64,000 bases of DNA from Oceanicaulis sp052055585 (GTDB lineage Bacteria > Pseudomonadota > Alphaproteobacteria > Caulobacterales > Maricaulaceae): assembly GCF_052055585.1 (NCBI RefSeq), contig NZ_CP170485.1, positions 1,054,001-1,118,000 on the forward strand, in the 5' to 3' direction. A program made the translations under genes and the position numbers. Positions 25,678 to 34,869 of this stretch are shown here, one piece after another. Every line of letters starts with the position of its first letter. Position 1 is the stretch's first letter. The notes below the pieces were generated by a model, which was not told the DNA's origin, did no database searches, and saw only the letters and a program-made list of their open reading frames with translations.

Positions 25678-26523
25678 GTGACCGATTTCGACAGCTTGCT
25701 GGCCGCGAACGACCCCGAACGGCGCATGGCGGCGCTTTTTGCGCCTGCCGAACTGCGTGCGCGGCTCTATGCACTCTATGCCTTCTATCACGAGATCGCC
25801 CAGATTCCCGACAAGGTGTCCGAGCCGGTGATCGGGGAAATGCGGCTGGCCTGGGCGCGTGAAGCGACGGCGGACCTGTTCGCCGACCCGCCCAAGGTGC
25901 GCCGCCATGACATCTATGAAGCCCTGTCGGAATTGCGTGAGGCGCCGGGCGGGCCCGATGAGGCCGCGCTGATCGGTCTGGTGGAGGCGCGCTCCGCCGA
26001 TCTGGGTGAGGGGCCGTTCCCGACCCGCGAGGACCGCCGCGATTATGTGGACCGGACGTCCGCAGCGCTGATGCGCGCCGCCGCGAGACTTCTCAAACCT
26101 GATCTCGACCTTGGGGGGGAGGCCGGAGCCGCCTTGCAGGCAGCCGGGCGCCTCTGGGGCTTCACAGGGCTGCTACGCGCCTTCGCACCACTGGTGCAGG
26201 CCGGGCGACCTCCTTTCAGCGCGGACGAGCTGGCGGGCGCGGATATGAGCGAGGCGGACCTGATGTCGGGCCGCAAGCCCGAGGCCGCCAAGGCGGCGCT
26301 GTCGGGGATCCTCGAAGAGGCGAGGGAGGCGGCCGGCATGCTCAGCCGCACCCGCAGCGCCTTGCCCGCCGAAGTCTTTCCGGCGGTGGGCTATGTTACA
26401 TTGGCGCGGGGCTATCTTCGAAGCGCGCAGGCGCTGGAAGATCCCTATCGAGAACAGATCACGCGCGCGCCGCTGGGGCAGAACGCGCGCCTGACCTGGG
26501 CGTCCCTGACCGGGCGGGTCTAG
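25678..26523 (+). CDS. Squalene/phytoene synthase family protein, NDUFAF6-like
   Basis: A 281-residue member of the trans-isoprenyl diphosphate synthase (SQS/PSY) family with a GTG start behind GAGAG. The segment LYALYAFYHEIAQIPDKVSEPVIGEMRLAWAREA (30-63) is the usual start of the domain but lacks the Asp-rich DxxxD needed for prenyl condensation. It looks like the NDUFAF6 branch, whose human member assists complex I assembly. Carotenoid synthesis should not be assumed. Its stop and that of the convergent S9 peptidase share CTAG at 26520-26523. Confidence 0.85.
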   Translation: MTDFDSLLAANDPERRMAALFAPAELRARLYALYAFYHEIAQIPDKVSEPVIGEMRLAWAREATADLFADPPKVRRHDIYEALSELREAPGGPDEAALIGLVEARSADLGEGPFPTREDRRDYVDRTSAALMRAAARLLKPDLDLGGEAGAALQAAGRLWGFTGLLRAFAPLVQAGRPPFSADELAGADMSEADLMSGRKPEAAKAALSGILEEAREAAGMLSRTRSALPAEVFPAVGYVTLARGYLRSAQALEDPYREQITRAPLGQNARLTWASLTGRV

Positions 26524-28460
26524 TCGCCGATCTCCTCGTTCAGAAACGCGGCGATGGCTTCAAGCACTGTCAGGCGCGTAGGGTAATCCTCAAGCCCGTG
26601 ATCGCCGCCGCGCATGCGGACAAACTCCACATCCTTGCCGGCCTGGCGCAGGGCGCGCTCCATGATCCGGCTCTGCTCCTCTGGCACAACCGTGTCATCG
26701 CGGCTGTGCAGAAGGAGGACGGAGGCCTGGACCGCATCGGCATGCTTGGCCGGAGAAAGCGCCCGCAGCTGGTCGCCTGTGGCGCGGCCATCGGTTTCTC
26801 CGCTGAAATGCTGGTTCCAGTAGCGGAAGGTTTGGGAGTCCCGGCCAAAGCGGTTTTCAGCATAGTTCAGGAAGTTCTCGGCGTCTGACAGAGCGTTGAT
26901 CGCGATGGCGCACTCATAAAGCTCCGGCGTGAAGGCTGCTCCGGCCAGGGCGGCATAGCCGCCATAGCTGCCCCCGGCGATGCAGATGCGGTCTGCATAT
27001 CCCTGTTCCCGCAACCAGGCGGCGGCGTCGCTGAGATCATGCTGCATGACGCCCAGCCCCCATTCGCCATAGCCAGAAGCCTCCCAGACCTCACCAAAGC
27101 CGGCGGAGCCGCGGAACTGGGGCTGCATCACGCCATAGCCCTGGCTGGCCAGGAAGTGAGCGAAATAGTCAAACCCGTCCACATCCCGGCTCGCGGGGCC
27201 GCCATGGACAAACAGGACGAAAGGATGAGGACCGTCACCCTCGGGCAGGGCGAGATAGGCGGGGATGCTGACGCCATCGCGGGCCGTGTATTGCACCGGT
27301 TCGCGTTGGGGCAGGGGCTGGCCATAGAGTTCGGGATAGCGAGCGCGCAACGGCGTCACATTCCAGCTGGCCAGATCGACCAGATAATAGACCTCCGGCG
27401 CATCCGCTTCGCTGACCCCGATCACGACCTTCATTCTGTCCGGCGTCCAGTCCACAAGCGTGACGACTGAACCGGCAAAGCTCTGATCAAGATTGCTCTG
27501 CAGGGCAGCAAGCTCTTCATCGAACCACATGACCTGACGGCGTTCGGTGACCAGGTTGACGCCCGCCACATAGCCGCGATGCGGATCAGTGCGGACCTGG
27601 CCCACGTCATAGCGCGGGTTCTGATAGACGACGTCGCCCCAGCTGCCATCCGCAATCGACATCTTCTGAAGCAGGCTGACGCCATTGCCCTGATCATTAA
27701 AGCGCGAGATCAGCAAGGACTGGCCGTCCTGAGTGAAGCCTTCCACCGAGAGATCGATAAGCCGCTGGCGCGCCTCGTACAGCGTGCGCCATTGGTCATT
27801 GTCTTCTATCGCGATCTGGAACTGGTCCAGGCTGTTATTGTAGCTCAGTCGGACGAAGCTTTGGCCGTCCGGCGAGGCCAGCCAGCCGATCGTGGTCTCG
27901 TTGCCGCGCGCGACCAGCGTCATGCGGCGCCCGTTTTCCGGATCGACGGCATACAGGTTCAGGGCGTTGCGGGTGTCACGAAGCGGAATGTACAGCCGCC
28001 CGGTCTCGGGATCCTCGCCGGCGATTGTGGCTGTATCGAAGTTATAGCCCAGATCCCGGCCTTCGCGGATCAGCTGTTCAGCCTCCAGCGTGTCGGCGTC
28101 AATGCTGACAAGGGCCTGAAAGTTCACATCGCCGGTCACCACACCGACTTCACGCGTGCGCCCGGCGCGCGCCATCACCGTGTCTTCATCGGTCCAGAAC
28201 GTGGAATAGGCGCGCATATTGCTGAAGTCAGCGGCTTCCTGCGCACCCGTTTCAAGATCCATCACGACCACATAGCGCGCCTCGCCCTCATGCGTGACAA
28301 AGGCGATGCGGTTTCCGTCCGGTGAGATGGATAGACCTTGCGTGCCGGGAAGGCGCGCGAAGGATGAAGCGGGCAGGGTCTGAGCCTGGCAGGCGGCGCC
28401 GAAGAAGAGCGTCAAAGACAGAACAATGGCGCCAGCAGCGCGAAGCGTGGATGCGATCAT
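26520..28460 (-). CDS. S9 family serine peptidase
   Basis: A 646-residue exported prolyl-oligopeptidase-family enzyme (acylaminoacyl/dipeptidyl-peptidase type). A signal peptide covers about 1-26, with Cys24 just before its end. Residues 30-380 form a beta-propeller. The alpha/beta hydrolase domain from about 385 carries Ser498 in GGSYGGYA, Asp589 in HSRDDTVVP and His621 in GGDHGLED. HGGPASRD (419-426) forms the oxyanion side. The start follows a GGGGGAA ribosome site. It is likely involved in periplasmic peptide use. It separates the conserved neighbours phytoene-synthase homologue and trmFO. Confidence 0.92.
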   Translation of the reverse strand: MIASTLRAAGAIVLSLTLFFGAACQAQTLPASSFARLPGTQGLSISPDGNRIAFVTHEGEARYVVVMDLETGAQEAADFSNMRAYSTFWTDEDTVMARAGRTREVGVVTGDVNFQALVSIDADTLEAEQLIREGRDLGYNFDTATIAGEDPETGRLYIPLRDTRNALNLYAVDPENGRRMTLVARGNETTIGWLASPDGQSFVRLSYNNSLDQFQIAIEDNDQWRTLYEARQRLIDLSVEGFTQDGQSLLISRFNDQGNGVSLLQKMSIADGSWGDVVYQNPRYDVGQVRTDPHRGYVAGVNLVTERRQVMWFDEELAALQSNLDQSFAGSVVTLVDWTPDRMKVVIGVSEADAPEVYYLVDLASWNVTPLRARYPELYGQPLPQREPVQYTARDGVSIPAYLALPEGDGPHPFVLFVHGGPASRDVDGFDYFAHFLASQGYGVMQPQFRGSAGFGEVWEASGYGEWGLGVMQHDLSDAAAWLREQGYADRICIAGGSYGGYAALAGAAFTPELYECAIAINALSDAENFLNYAENRFGRDSQTFRYWNQHFSGETDGRATGDQLRALSPAKHADAVQASVLLLHSRDDTVVPEEQSRIMERALRQAGKDVEFVRMRGGDHGLEDYPTRLTVLEAIAAFLNEEIGD

Positions 28461-28530
28461 GGATTCCCCCTGTGGGGGAAGGTTTCATCGAGACTTCGGC
28501 CAGATCAAGAGAAAGTTCTGTTACGGCTGC

Positions 28531-29934
28531 TTATTCAGCGGCTTGCTGGTCGTCTTTCAGCCAGGCGTCAATATCGCTCAAAGCGCGGGCGCTCATGGCG
28601 CGTTTCTTGGCGACGGACTTGTCCTTGCCGCGCAGGCGCTTGCCTTCGGCGTCCTTGGTGGGCGCCTCGATGTCGGGGAACAGGCCGAAATTGACGTTCA
28701 TCGGCTGGAACGCGCCTTTCTTGCCCGGCACATGGCCCGTCGTGATGTGGGTCAGAAGCGCGCCCAGCGCCGTGGTGGGCGGGGGCGGGGTGAAGTCCCG
28801 GCCCAGCTTCTCGGCCGCCGCGAACCGGCCGGCCAGCAAGCCCATAGAGGCGCTCTCCACATAGCCTTCAACGCCGGTGATCTGACCCGCGAAGCGCAGG
28901 GACGGGCGGGCTTTCAGGCGCATCACGCCATCCAGAAGCTTGGGCGAGTGCAGGAAGGTGTTGCGGTGGATGCCGCCAAGGCGGGCGAAGCTGGCGTCCT
29001 CCAGCCCCGGGATCATCTTGAACACGTCGGTCTGAGCACCGTATTTCATCTTGGTCTGGAAGCCGACCATGTTGAACAGCGTGCCCAGCGTGTTGTCCTG
29101 GCGCAGCTGGACCACGGCATAGGGTTTGGTGTCCGGATCATGGGCGTTGGTCAGCCCGCGCGGCTTCATCGGGCCGTGACGCAGTGTCTCGCGACCGCGT
29201 TCGGCCATCACCTCGATGGGCAGGCACGCGTCAAAATAGGGCGTGTCCTTCTCCCATTCCTTGAACTCGGTCTTCTCCGCCGCCAGCAGCGCGTCCACGA
29301 ACGCCTCGTACTGCTCCTTGTCCATGGGGCAGTTGATATAGGCGGCGCGGTCTTCCTCGGTCTCGCCCTTGTCATAGCGCGATTGCTTCCAGGCGATGTC
29401 CATATTGATAGACTCCGCATAGAGGATCGGCGCGATGGCGTCGAAAAAGGCCAGCTCACCCTCGCCGGACAGCGCGTGCACGGCCTCGGCCAGCGCCGGA
29501 GAGGTGAGGGGGCCGGTGGCCACGATCACGCTGTCCCAGTCTTCTGGCGGAAGACCGGCGATTTCCTCGCGCACGATCTCGATATTGGGATGGTTTTTGA
29601 TGGCCTCGGTCACGGCGTCCGAGAACGCGTGACGGTCCACAGCAAGGGCGCCGCCCGCAGGCACCTGATGCTTGTCGCCCATCGCCATGATCAGCGAGTT
29701 CGCACGGCGCATCTCTTCATGCAGAAGGCCGACCGCGTTCGTCTCCGCATCGTCAGAGCGGAAGGAGTTCGAGCACACAAGCTCGGCCAGCCCTTCGGTC
29801 TGGTGCGCGAAGGTCGGGCGTACGGGACGCATCTCGTGAAGGACGACGCGGGCGCCGGCGTTCGCGGCCTGCCAGGCGGCTTCAGAGCCGGCCATGCCGC
29901 CGCCGATGATGTGGATCGGGGTCATATCAGTCAT
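28531..29934 (-). CDS. trmFO: Methylenetetrahydrofolate-tRNA uracil-54 methyltransferase
   Basis: A 467-residue folate- and FAD-dependent TrmFO that makes ribothymidine at position 54 of tRNA. The N-terminal FAD site IIGGGMAGSEAAWQAA (about 9-24) and the adjacent AELVCSNSFRSDDAETNAVGLLHEE are unmistakable. VNFGLFPDIEAP is in the C-terminal region. A second in-frame ATG three codons inside is an equally possible start; neither has a good ribosome site. This enzyme replaces SAM-dependent TrmA in many alphaproteobacteria. Confidence 0.95.
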   Translation of the reverse strand: MTDMTPIHIIGGGMAGSEAAWQAANAGARVVLHEMRPVRPTFAHQTEGLAELVCSNSFRSDDAETNAVGLLHEEMRRANSLIMAMGDKHQVPAGGALAVDRHAFSDAVTEAIKNHPNIEIVREEIAGLPPEDWDSVIVATGPLTSPALAEAVHALSGEGELAFFDAIAPILYAESINMDIAWKQSRYDKGETEEDRAAYINCPMDKEQYEAFVDALLAAEKTEFKEWEKDTPYFDACLPIEVMAERGRETLRHGPMKPRGLTNAHDPDTKPYAVVQLRQDNTLGTLFNMVGFQTKMKYGAQTDVFKMIPGLEDASFARLGGIHRNTFLHSPKLLDGVMRLKARPSLRFAGQITGVEGYVESASMGLLAGRFAAAEKLGRDFTPPPPTTALGALLTHITTGHVPGKKGAFQPMNVNFGLFPDIEAPTKDAEGKRLRGKDKSVAKKRAMSARALSDIDAWLKDDQQAAE

Positions 29935-30043
29935 GGGCCGTGCATATAGTCGCGAAGCGGGTGCGGCTCAATCACCGGGGGCTGCAGCTTGCTTGACGAA
30001 TGGCGATATGAAATTCACCCTGTGCGCGAATATGGGGGTGGAT

Positions 30044-31177
30044 ATGCGCATTTTCAGTGTTTTGATGGTCTGGCTTATGGCAGCCGCAACTGCGTTTGCG
30101 CAGGACGAGCCGCTGCCCGAAAGCGTGTCCACGGCCTATCTGGCCTATGAAGCCGCCGTTGAAGCAGGCGATGCGCAGGCTGCGGCTGAAGCCGCCGAGC
30201 AAGCCTGGCGAGCTGGGCTAGAGGCCGGCATTGATGCCGAAACACTGGGCGTTCTGGCTGAAAACGCGGGATATTCTGCTTTCAGATCCGCACGATACGA
30301 GCTTGCGCGCGACGCGTTTCTGAGCGCTGCGGAGCTCAATCGCGCCGCTTCCGGAGATCCGTTTCTGCTCGCACGGGCCCTGAGGACTGCCAGCGATGCA
30401 CAGATGCGACTGGGCGAAAACAGGCAAGCGGAAAGAACGGCGGAAGACGCGCTGGAGATTCTGGAAGGGCTAGCCTCTCGGCCGGAAGTAGATGCTGAAA
30501 TCGCTGTGGCGAATGCGACGATCTCAACGTCGCGCTGGCTGCGGCATTATTACCGGGCCGCCGGTCGATATGGCGAGCAAGCAGTCCTCGCCGCCCGTCG
30601 CGCAGGAATTGCTGACGCCGCCTTGTTCGGCGTCGCGGCCTTTCAGGCGGGCGCTTACTATTCATATGAAGACGACCCACTGGAGGCGGCCTACTGGTTA
30701 ACGGTCGCCCACGCCACGCTGGACGCTGGCGGGGGCGGCGACGATCTGCGCATGGCTGCGTCCGCCTGGTCCTCCGCAGAACGGGCGGAACTGGATCAGG
30801 ACGAGCTGTCCGCCTTGCTCGAGAGGCTGAGACAGGACGAGGTCTATAAGCCGGACTTTGAACGGGAGATGGAGGACGAGTCCTTCATGTCTGTGCCGGG
30901 GCGTGTTGACGCCATTCCCGTCCGGCGCTTTCCCCCGGACTATCCCACGGATGCGCTTTGGGCGGGCGTGGAAGGTTTTGCGTTGATGAGGTTCGACGTG
31001 AATGAGGAAGGACGCACCGAAAATGTCGAGGTGGTCTATTCCATTCCTTACCGCGAGTTCGGTGAAGAAGGACTGCGCTCTGTGCGGCGTTGGCGCTATG
31101 AGCCTGCCACAGAAGACGGCGTTCCGGTTGTCAGACGGGGCATGGTGACCCGCCTGGACTACCAGCTTGCGGATTAG
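30044..31177 (+). CDS. Exported TPR-like protein with C-terminal TonB domain
   Basis: A 377-residue protein: signal peptide (about 1-19, cleavage near AFA-Q), an alpha-helical TPR-like region (about 25-280) and a TonB C-terminal domain (292-377). The TonB domain starts PVRRFPPDYP and ends RRWRYEPATEDGVPV...VTRLDYQL. TonB domains usually contact TonB boxes of outer membrane receptors, but there is no N-terminal membrane anchor, so it is not a classical energy-coupling TonB. I chose ATG 30044 behind GGGGGTGG. The next gene starts 3 bp after its stop, so they form an operon. Confidence 0.82.
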   Translation: MRIFSVLMVWLMAAATAFAQDEPLPESVSTAYLAYEAAVEAGDAQAAAEAAEQAWRAGLEAGIDAETLGVLAENAGYSAFRSARYELARDAFLSAAELNRAASGDPFLLARALRTASDAQMRLGENRQAERTAEDALEILEGLASRPEVDAEIAVANATISTSRWLRHYYRAAGRYGEQAVLAARRAGIADAALFGVAAFQAGAYYSYEDDPLEAAYWLTVAHATLDAGGGGDDLRMAASAWSSAERAELDQDELSALLERLRQDEVYKPDFEREMEDESFMSVPGRVDAIPVRRFPPDYPTDALWAGVEGFALMRFDVNEEGRTENVEVVYSIPYREFGEEGLRSVRRWRYEPATEDGVPVVRRGMVTRLDYQLAD

Positions 31178-31180
31178 CGT

Positions 31181-31903
31181 ATGGCGATGCTGAGCACGTT
31201 CCTTTCCGCTTTTGCTCTGAATGCGAGCGTGATGCATTCCGGAACTGCGTTAGCGGACGACCAGATCCAGCATCTCTCGCAAGCCTGGGCGTCCGGAAAT
31301 GCGCGCCATGCGCTCAGCACGTTCGAGGCGGCTTTCGAGCTTGAAGCTGAAGGCCCGTGCGCGATCAGCCCTTACGCGGCAGGCCTTGCCTATCGCGTGG
31401 GCCTGCTGGACGCGTCCGGGTACCATTTCAACATCGCTTTGCGCATAGACGCTCGAGTTGGCGGTTTGACCGCTGTGCAGCGAGAGGTCGCGCAATCCAT
31501 GAAAACCGAGCCAGGTGAGCGTGTTTCCGAAGACCGGCTTTTCCTGTTTTCGCCCTACGCTCACAACCCGGATGAACTGGGTGTCTGCACGGATCGCGGC
31601 TTCCCTGATTTGCCCCAGGCGCAGACAGGACAGGGTGTTGAGGCCATCATCTATGTGAGAGCGTTTTGGTCGGGATCCTCCAGGGGGCGGGAGCTGAGGG
31701 AGGTTGTCCTTCTGGATGCCTATCCTCCTGTCGAAGGTGAGGCTCTCGCGAACCAGATGATCGGATATCGTTTCGGACTTGAGGGCAGAGGCTGGCTTGT
31801 CAATCGATATGCCTTCACGCCCTGCTTCAGGACCTCTTCGCGAAGACGGATCTTCGAGGTCTGCCGTCAGGGGTTTGAGGCTTTCGCCACGCAAACGGAC
31901 TGA
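31181..31903 (+). CDS. Exported four-cysteine protein of unknown function
   Basis: A 240-residue protein with a likely signal peptide (cleavage near ALA-D, residues 23-26). Four cysteines lie in the mature part (EGPC, LGVC, FTPC, FEVC). The N-terminal half has helices resembling a single TPR-like repeat (SQAWASGNARHALSTFEAAFELE). I do not recognise a family. It is three bases behind the TPR-TonB gene and surely co-transcribed, which suggests that the two products act together in the periplasm. Confidence 0.7.
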   Translation: MAMLSTFLSAFALNASVMHSGTALADDQIQHLSQAWASGNARHALSTFEAAFELEAEGPCAISPYAAGLAYRVGLLDASGYHFNIALRIDARVGGLTAVQREVAQSMKTEPGERVSEDRLFLFSPYAHNPDELGVCTDRGFPDLPQAQTGQGVEAIIYVRAFWSGSSRGRELREVVLLDAYPPVEGEALANQMIGYRFGLEGRGWLVNRYAFTPCFRTSSRRRIFEVCRQGFEAFATQTD

Positions 31904-31958
31904 ACCTCTTGCCCTCATGCGCTTGGCCTGACCCTCATTTCGGGCTAACTGGCGCATC

Positions 31959-32837
31959 ATGAAACTCTTCGATCCTCGCGCTCTGGGCGCCGCCTTCCGC
32001 TTTGTTCTGGACAATCCGATGCCGGTTCTGGCCGCCGCGGGCCTGTATGGCGTCGTGTTTGCGGTCCAGTCGCTCCTGACCGCCTACGCCCATGCCTATG
32101 CGCCGGGCGCGGCGCCGGGGATGATCCTGTTCATGGTCGCAGCCTTTGGCGCCTTTGTGGTCGGTTGGGCGAGCCTCGCCCGTCAGGCGCTGGGCCTGCC
32201 GCAAAAGGGCTTTTACGGGCTGACGCTGGGCGGGGATGAAGGCCGGCTCGCCTGGGCGTTGTTCCTGGTTCTGCTGCTGCTGAGCATCATCCTGATGACG
32301 GCGGGCACGGCGCTGTCTTTCATGATTGCGGGCCTTGCCTTCACCGATATGGATCCGGGCATGCCCCAGCCGGAGGGGTATGTGAACCTGTTCGAGCTGA
32401 TGGGCCCGGGCGCCCTGGCGATTTCCGCGCTTCTCGTTGCGGTCTTTCTGGTGTTCAGCGTGTGGCTGATCACGCGTCTGGCGCTGACGGCGCCCGCGAC
32501 GATCCAGGAGCGGGCGGTCCGCGTCCTGTCGATCTGGCCGCTTTCACGCGGGCGCAGCCTTGAGATCGCCCTGACGACGCTGGCGAGCCTTGTTCCCGGC
32601 GTCATCGTGCTGGCGCTGTTTAACGCCCTGAGTGTGGCCCTGTTCGGCGCCGGACCGGCCATCGCCCGGTCCGCAGCTGGCGAGGCGGGGATGCTGACCA
32701 TCAATCCGGCGCTCTATCTCGTCATCAGTGCGATTTATGGCGTGGGCAAGATCGCCCTGCTGGCGGCGCCGCTGATCGCGATGCTGTGTGCGCTCTATGG
32801 CGTTTACAAGGACGAAGGCGAAATCCCGTCTGAATAG
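31959..32837 (+). CDS. Polytopic membrane protein, array paralogue 1
   Basis: A 292-residue protein with about six hydrophobic segments and no known catalytic motif. It carries the array motif in the form GGDEGRL (91-97), at the place where the other paralogues have GADExR; this is the most divergent copy that still keeps the acidic pair. It starts the run of related genes up to 37969. The ribosome site is weak. I cannot name a function; a membrane-integral regulator or lipid-associated protein are guesses. Confidence 0.75.
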   Translation: MKLFDPRALGAAFRFVLDNPMPVLAAAGLYGVVFAVQSLLTAYAHAYAPGAAPGMILFMVAAFGAFVVGWASLARQALGLPQKGFYGLTLGGDEGRLAWALFLVLLLLSIILMTAGTALSFMIAGLAFTDMDPGMPQPEGYVNLFELMGPGALAISALLVAVFLVFSVWLITRLALTAPATIQERAVRVLSIWPLSRGRSLEIALTTLASLVPGVIVLALFNALSVALFGAGPAIARSAAGEAGMLTINPALYLVISAIYGVGKIALLAAPLIAMLCALYGVYKDEGEIPSE

Positions 32838-32907
32838 GGCGAGACCTTTCTGACCGTCTGGGCTATCCTCTCACGCGAATGCTTCGTTCGGACACGCGGG
32901 GGGAACC

Positions 32908-33909
32908 ATGTCCAAGCCCAGCTATAATTTCATCGATGGCACCTTCCATTTCTTCAAGGTGTTCGGCCAGCGGCCCCTGAGCGTCCTGTGGATCGCTCTG
33001 TGGCAGGTGGTCCTTTATGGCGGCTTTGCGTCGCTTCTGATTTACGGCGCATGGCCGGTGTTCGAGCTGCTGCTCGCCTATGAGGGCAAGGGTGAGCCGC
33101 CTGAAGCTGAAGTTCTCGCCGCCCTGATGCAGGGGGCGGGATATCTGTCTCTCGGCGGGTTCGGACTCCTGGTGAGCGCCCTGATGCTTCAGGGGGCCTG
33201 GCTTCGGCTGTTGACGCGCAATGAAGTCGCCGTCGGCATCCCGATCCGCTTCGGCGCCGATGAACTGCGCCTGTTCGTGGTCAATCTGGCCTTCTGGTTC
33301 TTGCTGGGCATCGGTCAGCTTGTGACCGTGATGCTCTATGTGTCTGTGAACGCCGGATTTGTCGCCGGGGGAGAGCCGGGCGGTGTCGCGGTTCAGGCGC
33401 TTGTGAACACGGTTCTGACCATTTTTGTGGTGCTGGGCTGGCTGCTTTGCCTGCTTGGCTTTGCGCCTGCGCCGGCGCTGAGCGTGCGTCAGCGGGGCAT
33501 AAAGCTGTTTGACGGCTTTGCCGCGGCCCATGGCGTCATGCTGTGGATGTTCCTGTCCTATCTGGTTCTCGTGCTTGTCAGCTTAATGGGTTACATGGTG
33601 GTGGGCCTGCTGCAAAACGGCGTCATTCTGATCGGTTCGGCTGACATGCTGGGCCTTGTGACGCAGATCGAAGAAACCACGGATACGCAGGTGGTGTTTG
33701 ATATTCTGCGTGAGGTGTTCAGCGATCCGGTCTTCCTGATCTGCCTGGGCGTCGTGATGATCCTGCAATTCATCTATGAAGCGATTGTTCAGGTCAGCTG
33801 GCATGGCGTCGGCGCGTATGTGGCCGTTCGTCATGATGGTGGTCTGCCGCCCGAAACGCCGCTCGAAGCGCCCGCCGCTTCAGTGGGACAGGCGCCGAGC
33901 GAGGGCTGA
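32908..33909 (+). CDS. Polytopic membrane protein, array paralogue 2
   Basis: A 333-residue membrane protein with about six or seven hydrophobic helices and a short Pro-rich cytoplasmic tail. The shared motif is well preserved: AWLRLLT (97-103), then PIRFGADELRL (112-122). A strong G-run ribosome site (GGGGGGAA) precedes the ATG; nearly the same leader is found before paralogues 4 and 5. The next gene starts 2 bp after the stop. Confidence 0.75.
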   Translation: MSKPSYNFIDGTFHFFKVFGQRPLSVLWIALWQVVLYGGFASLLIYGAWPVFELLLAYEGKGEPPEAEVLAALMQGAGYLSLGGFGLLVSALMLQGAWLRLLTRNEVAVGIPIRFGADELRLFVVNLAFWFLLGIGQLVTVMLYVSVNAGFVAGGEPGGVAVQALVNTVLTIFVVLGWLLCLLGFAPAPALSVRQRGIKLFDGFAAAHGVMLWMFLSYLVLVLVSLMGYMVVGLLQNGVILIGSADMLGLVTQIEETTDTQVVFDILREVFSDPVFLICLGVVMILQFIYEAIVQVSWHGVGAYVAVRHDGGLPPETPLEAPAASVGQAPSEG

Positions 33910-33911
33910 CC

Positions 33912-34868
33912 ATGACAGATACGACCACGACGCCTGCTCATCGGTTCACGCTGGGCGGGGCGCTGGGCTTCGGCTTCGACGTCTTTCGCGCCCGACCCAA
34001 ATCGGTCCTGATCCTACTGATCATCCAGACGCTCCTCTGCACGGCATTGTATCTGGGGCAGTACATGCTGCTGGGCTATATGGCGCGTCAGGGCGTTCAG
34101 GCTGCAGAGCTGGGTGACAGCGCCGGGGCCTATGTCCTCAACATGCAGTTTTCCTCACTCAGCTCTGTATTCTCCTTGCTGGGACTGCCGCTCTGGCTCT
34201 GGCTGGAAGCGGTCTGGCTGACGCTGTTCATGAGCGGCCGCTTCACCCTCTGGCCGGGCTGGGCGGGGATTGGGCGACTGGCGCTCAGCTGGCTCATCCT
34301 GTTTGGCGTTTATCTGGCTTCCCTTTTTGCGGTGTTCCTGGTGAGCATGATCGGCGGCGTGATTGCGGTCATGATCATTGAAAACGGGACGGGTGACAGC
34401 AGCGTCGCCGTCGTTCTGGTGGCTGTTGGATTCTTCGTGTTGTTGCTTCTCGCCATGTCGGTTGCGCTGGCCGTGTTCTCGGGTTTGCCCGCGCATGCGC
34501 TGTCCGGGCGGTTTGACATCGGCGGGGCGATCCGCACCGGGTGGCGCCATGCGGCGGGTCTGACAACAGCGTGGATCGTCTTCACCATTCTCTACATGCT
34601 GGTGATTGTCATCAGCTATGGCGTGATTGCCGCCTGGGTGGGGGAGCATGTGGTCAGGACCTTTGAAGACGCCTTCCAGAACCCGTCTGATCCGCTGATG
34701 TCGATGCGGCTTTATGCAGAGCTGGTTCCGGGCCCGGACAAGCTGGGGATCAGCGCGCTCGTTCTGTTGCCAGTGACCTTCCTCATGGGGGTTGTGATGC
34801 TGATGGCGCGCGGCATCAGTGCGAAACTCGCCTTGTCCATGCCCGAACCCGAACAGAAAGCCGCCTGA
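33912..34868 (+). CDS. Polytopic membrane protein, array paralogue 3 (motif lost)
   Basis: A 318-residue membrane protein with about six helices. It aligns with the others over EAVWLTLF and GRLALSW (99-127), but the central GADE has become PGWAGI, losing the acidic pair found in the other four copies. It lies between paralogue 2 (2 bp upstream) and the CPBP protease (1 bp downstream), so the three are one transcript. A diverged, perhaps subfunctionalised copy. Confidence 0.72.
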   Translation: MTDTTTTPAHRFTLGGALGFGFDVFRARPKSVLILLIIQTLLCTALYLGQYMLLGYMARQGVQAAELGDSAGAYVLNMQFSSLSSVFSLLGLPLWLWLEAVWLTLFMSGRFTLWPGWAGIGRLALSWLILFGVYLASLFAVFLVSMIGGVIAVMIIENGTGDSSVAVVLVAVGFFVLLLLAMSVALAVFSGLPAHALSGRFDIGGAIRTGWRHAAGLTTAWIVFTILYMLVIVISYGVIAAWVGEHVVRTFEDAFQNPSDPLMSMRLYAELVPGPDKLGISALVLLPVTFLMGVVMLMARGISAKLALSMPEPEQKAA

Positions 34869-34869
34869 C

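Noticed and set aside
25678..26523. Carotenoid or hopanoid synthesis gene
   Set aside because: The prenyl-diphosphate-binding Asp motif is not visible and no pathway partners are nearby.
28426..29949. 507-residue open frame antisense to trmFO
   Set aside because: Shadow of trmFO; low-complexity His/Gly/Arg composition.
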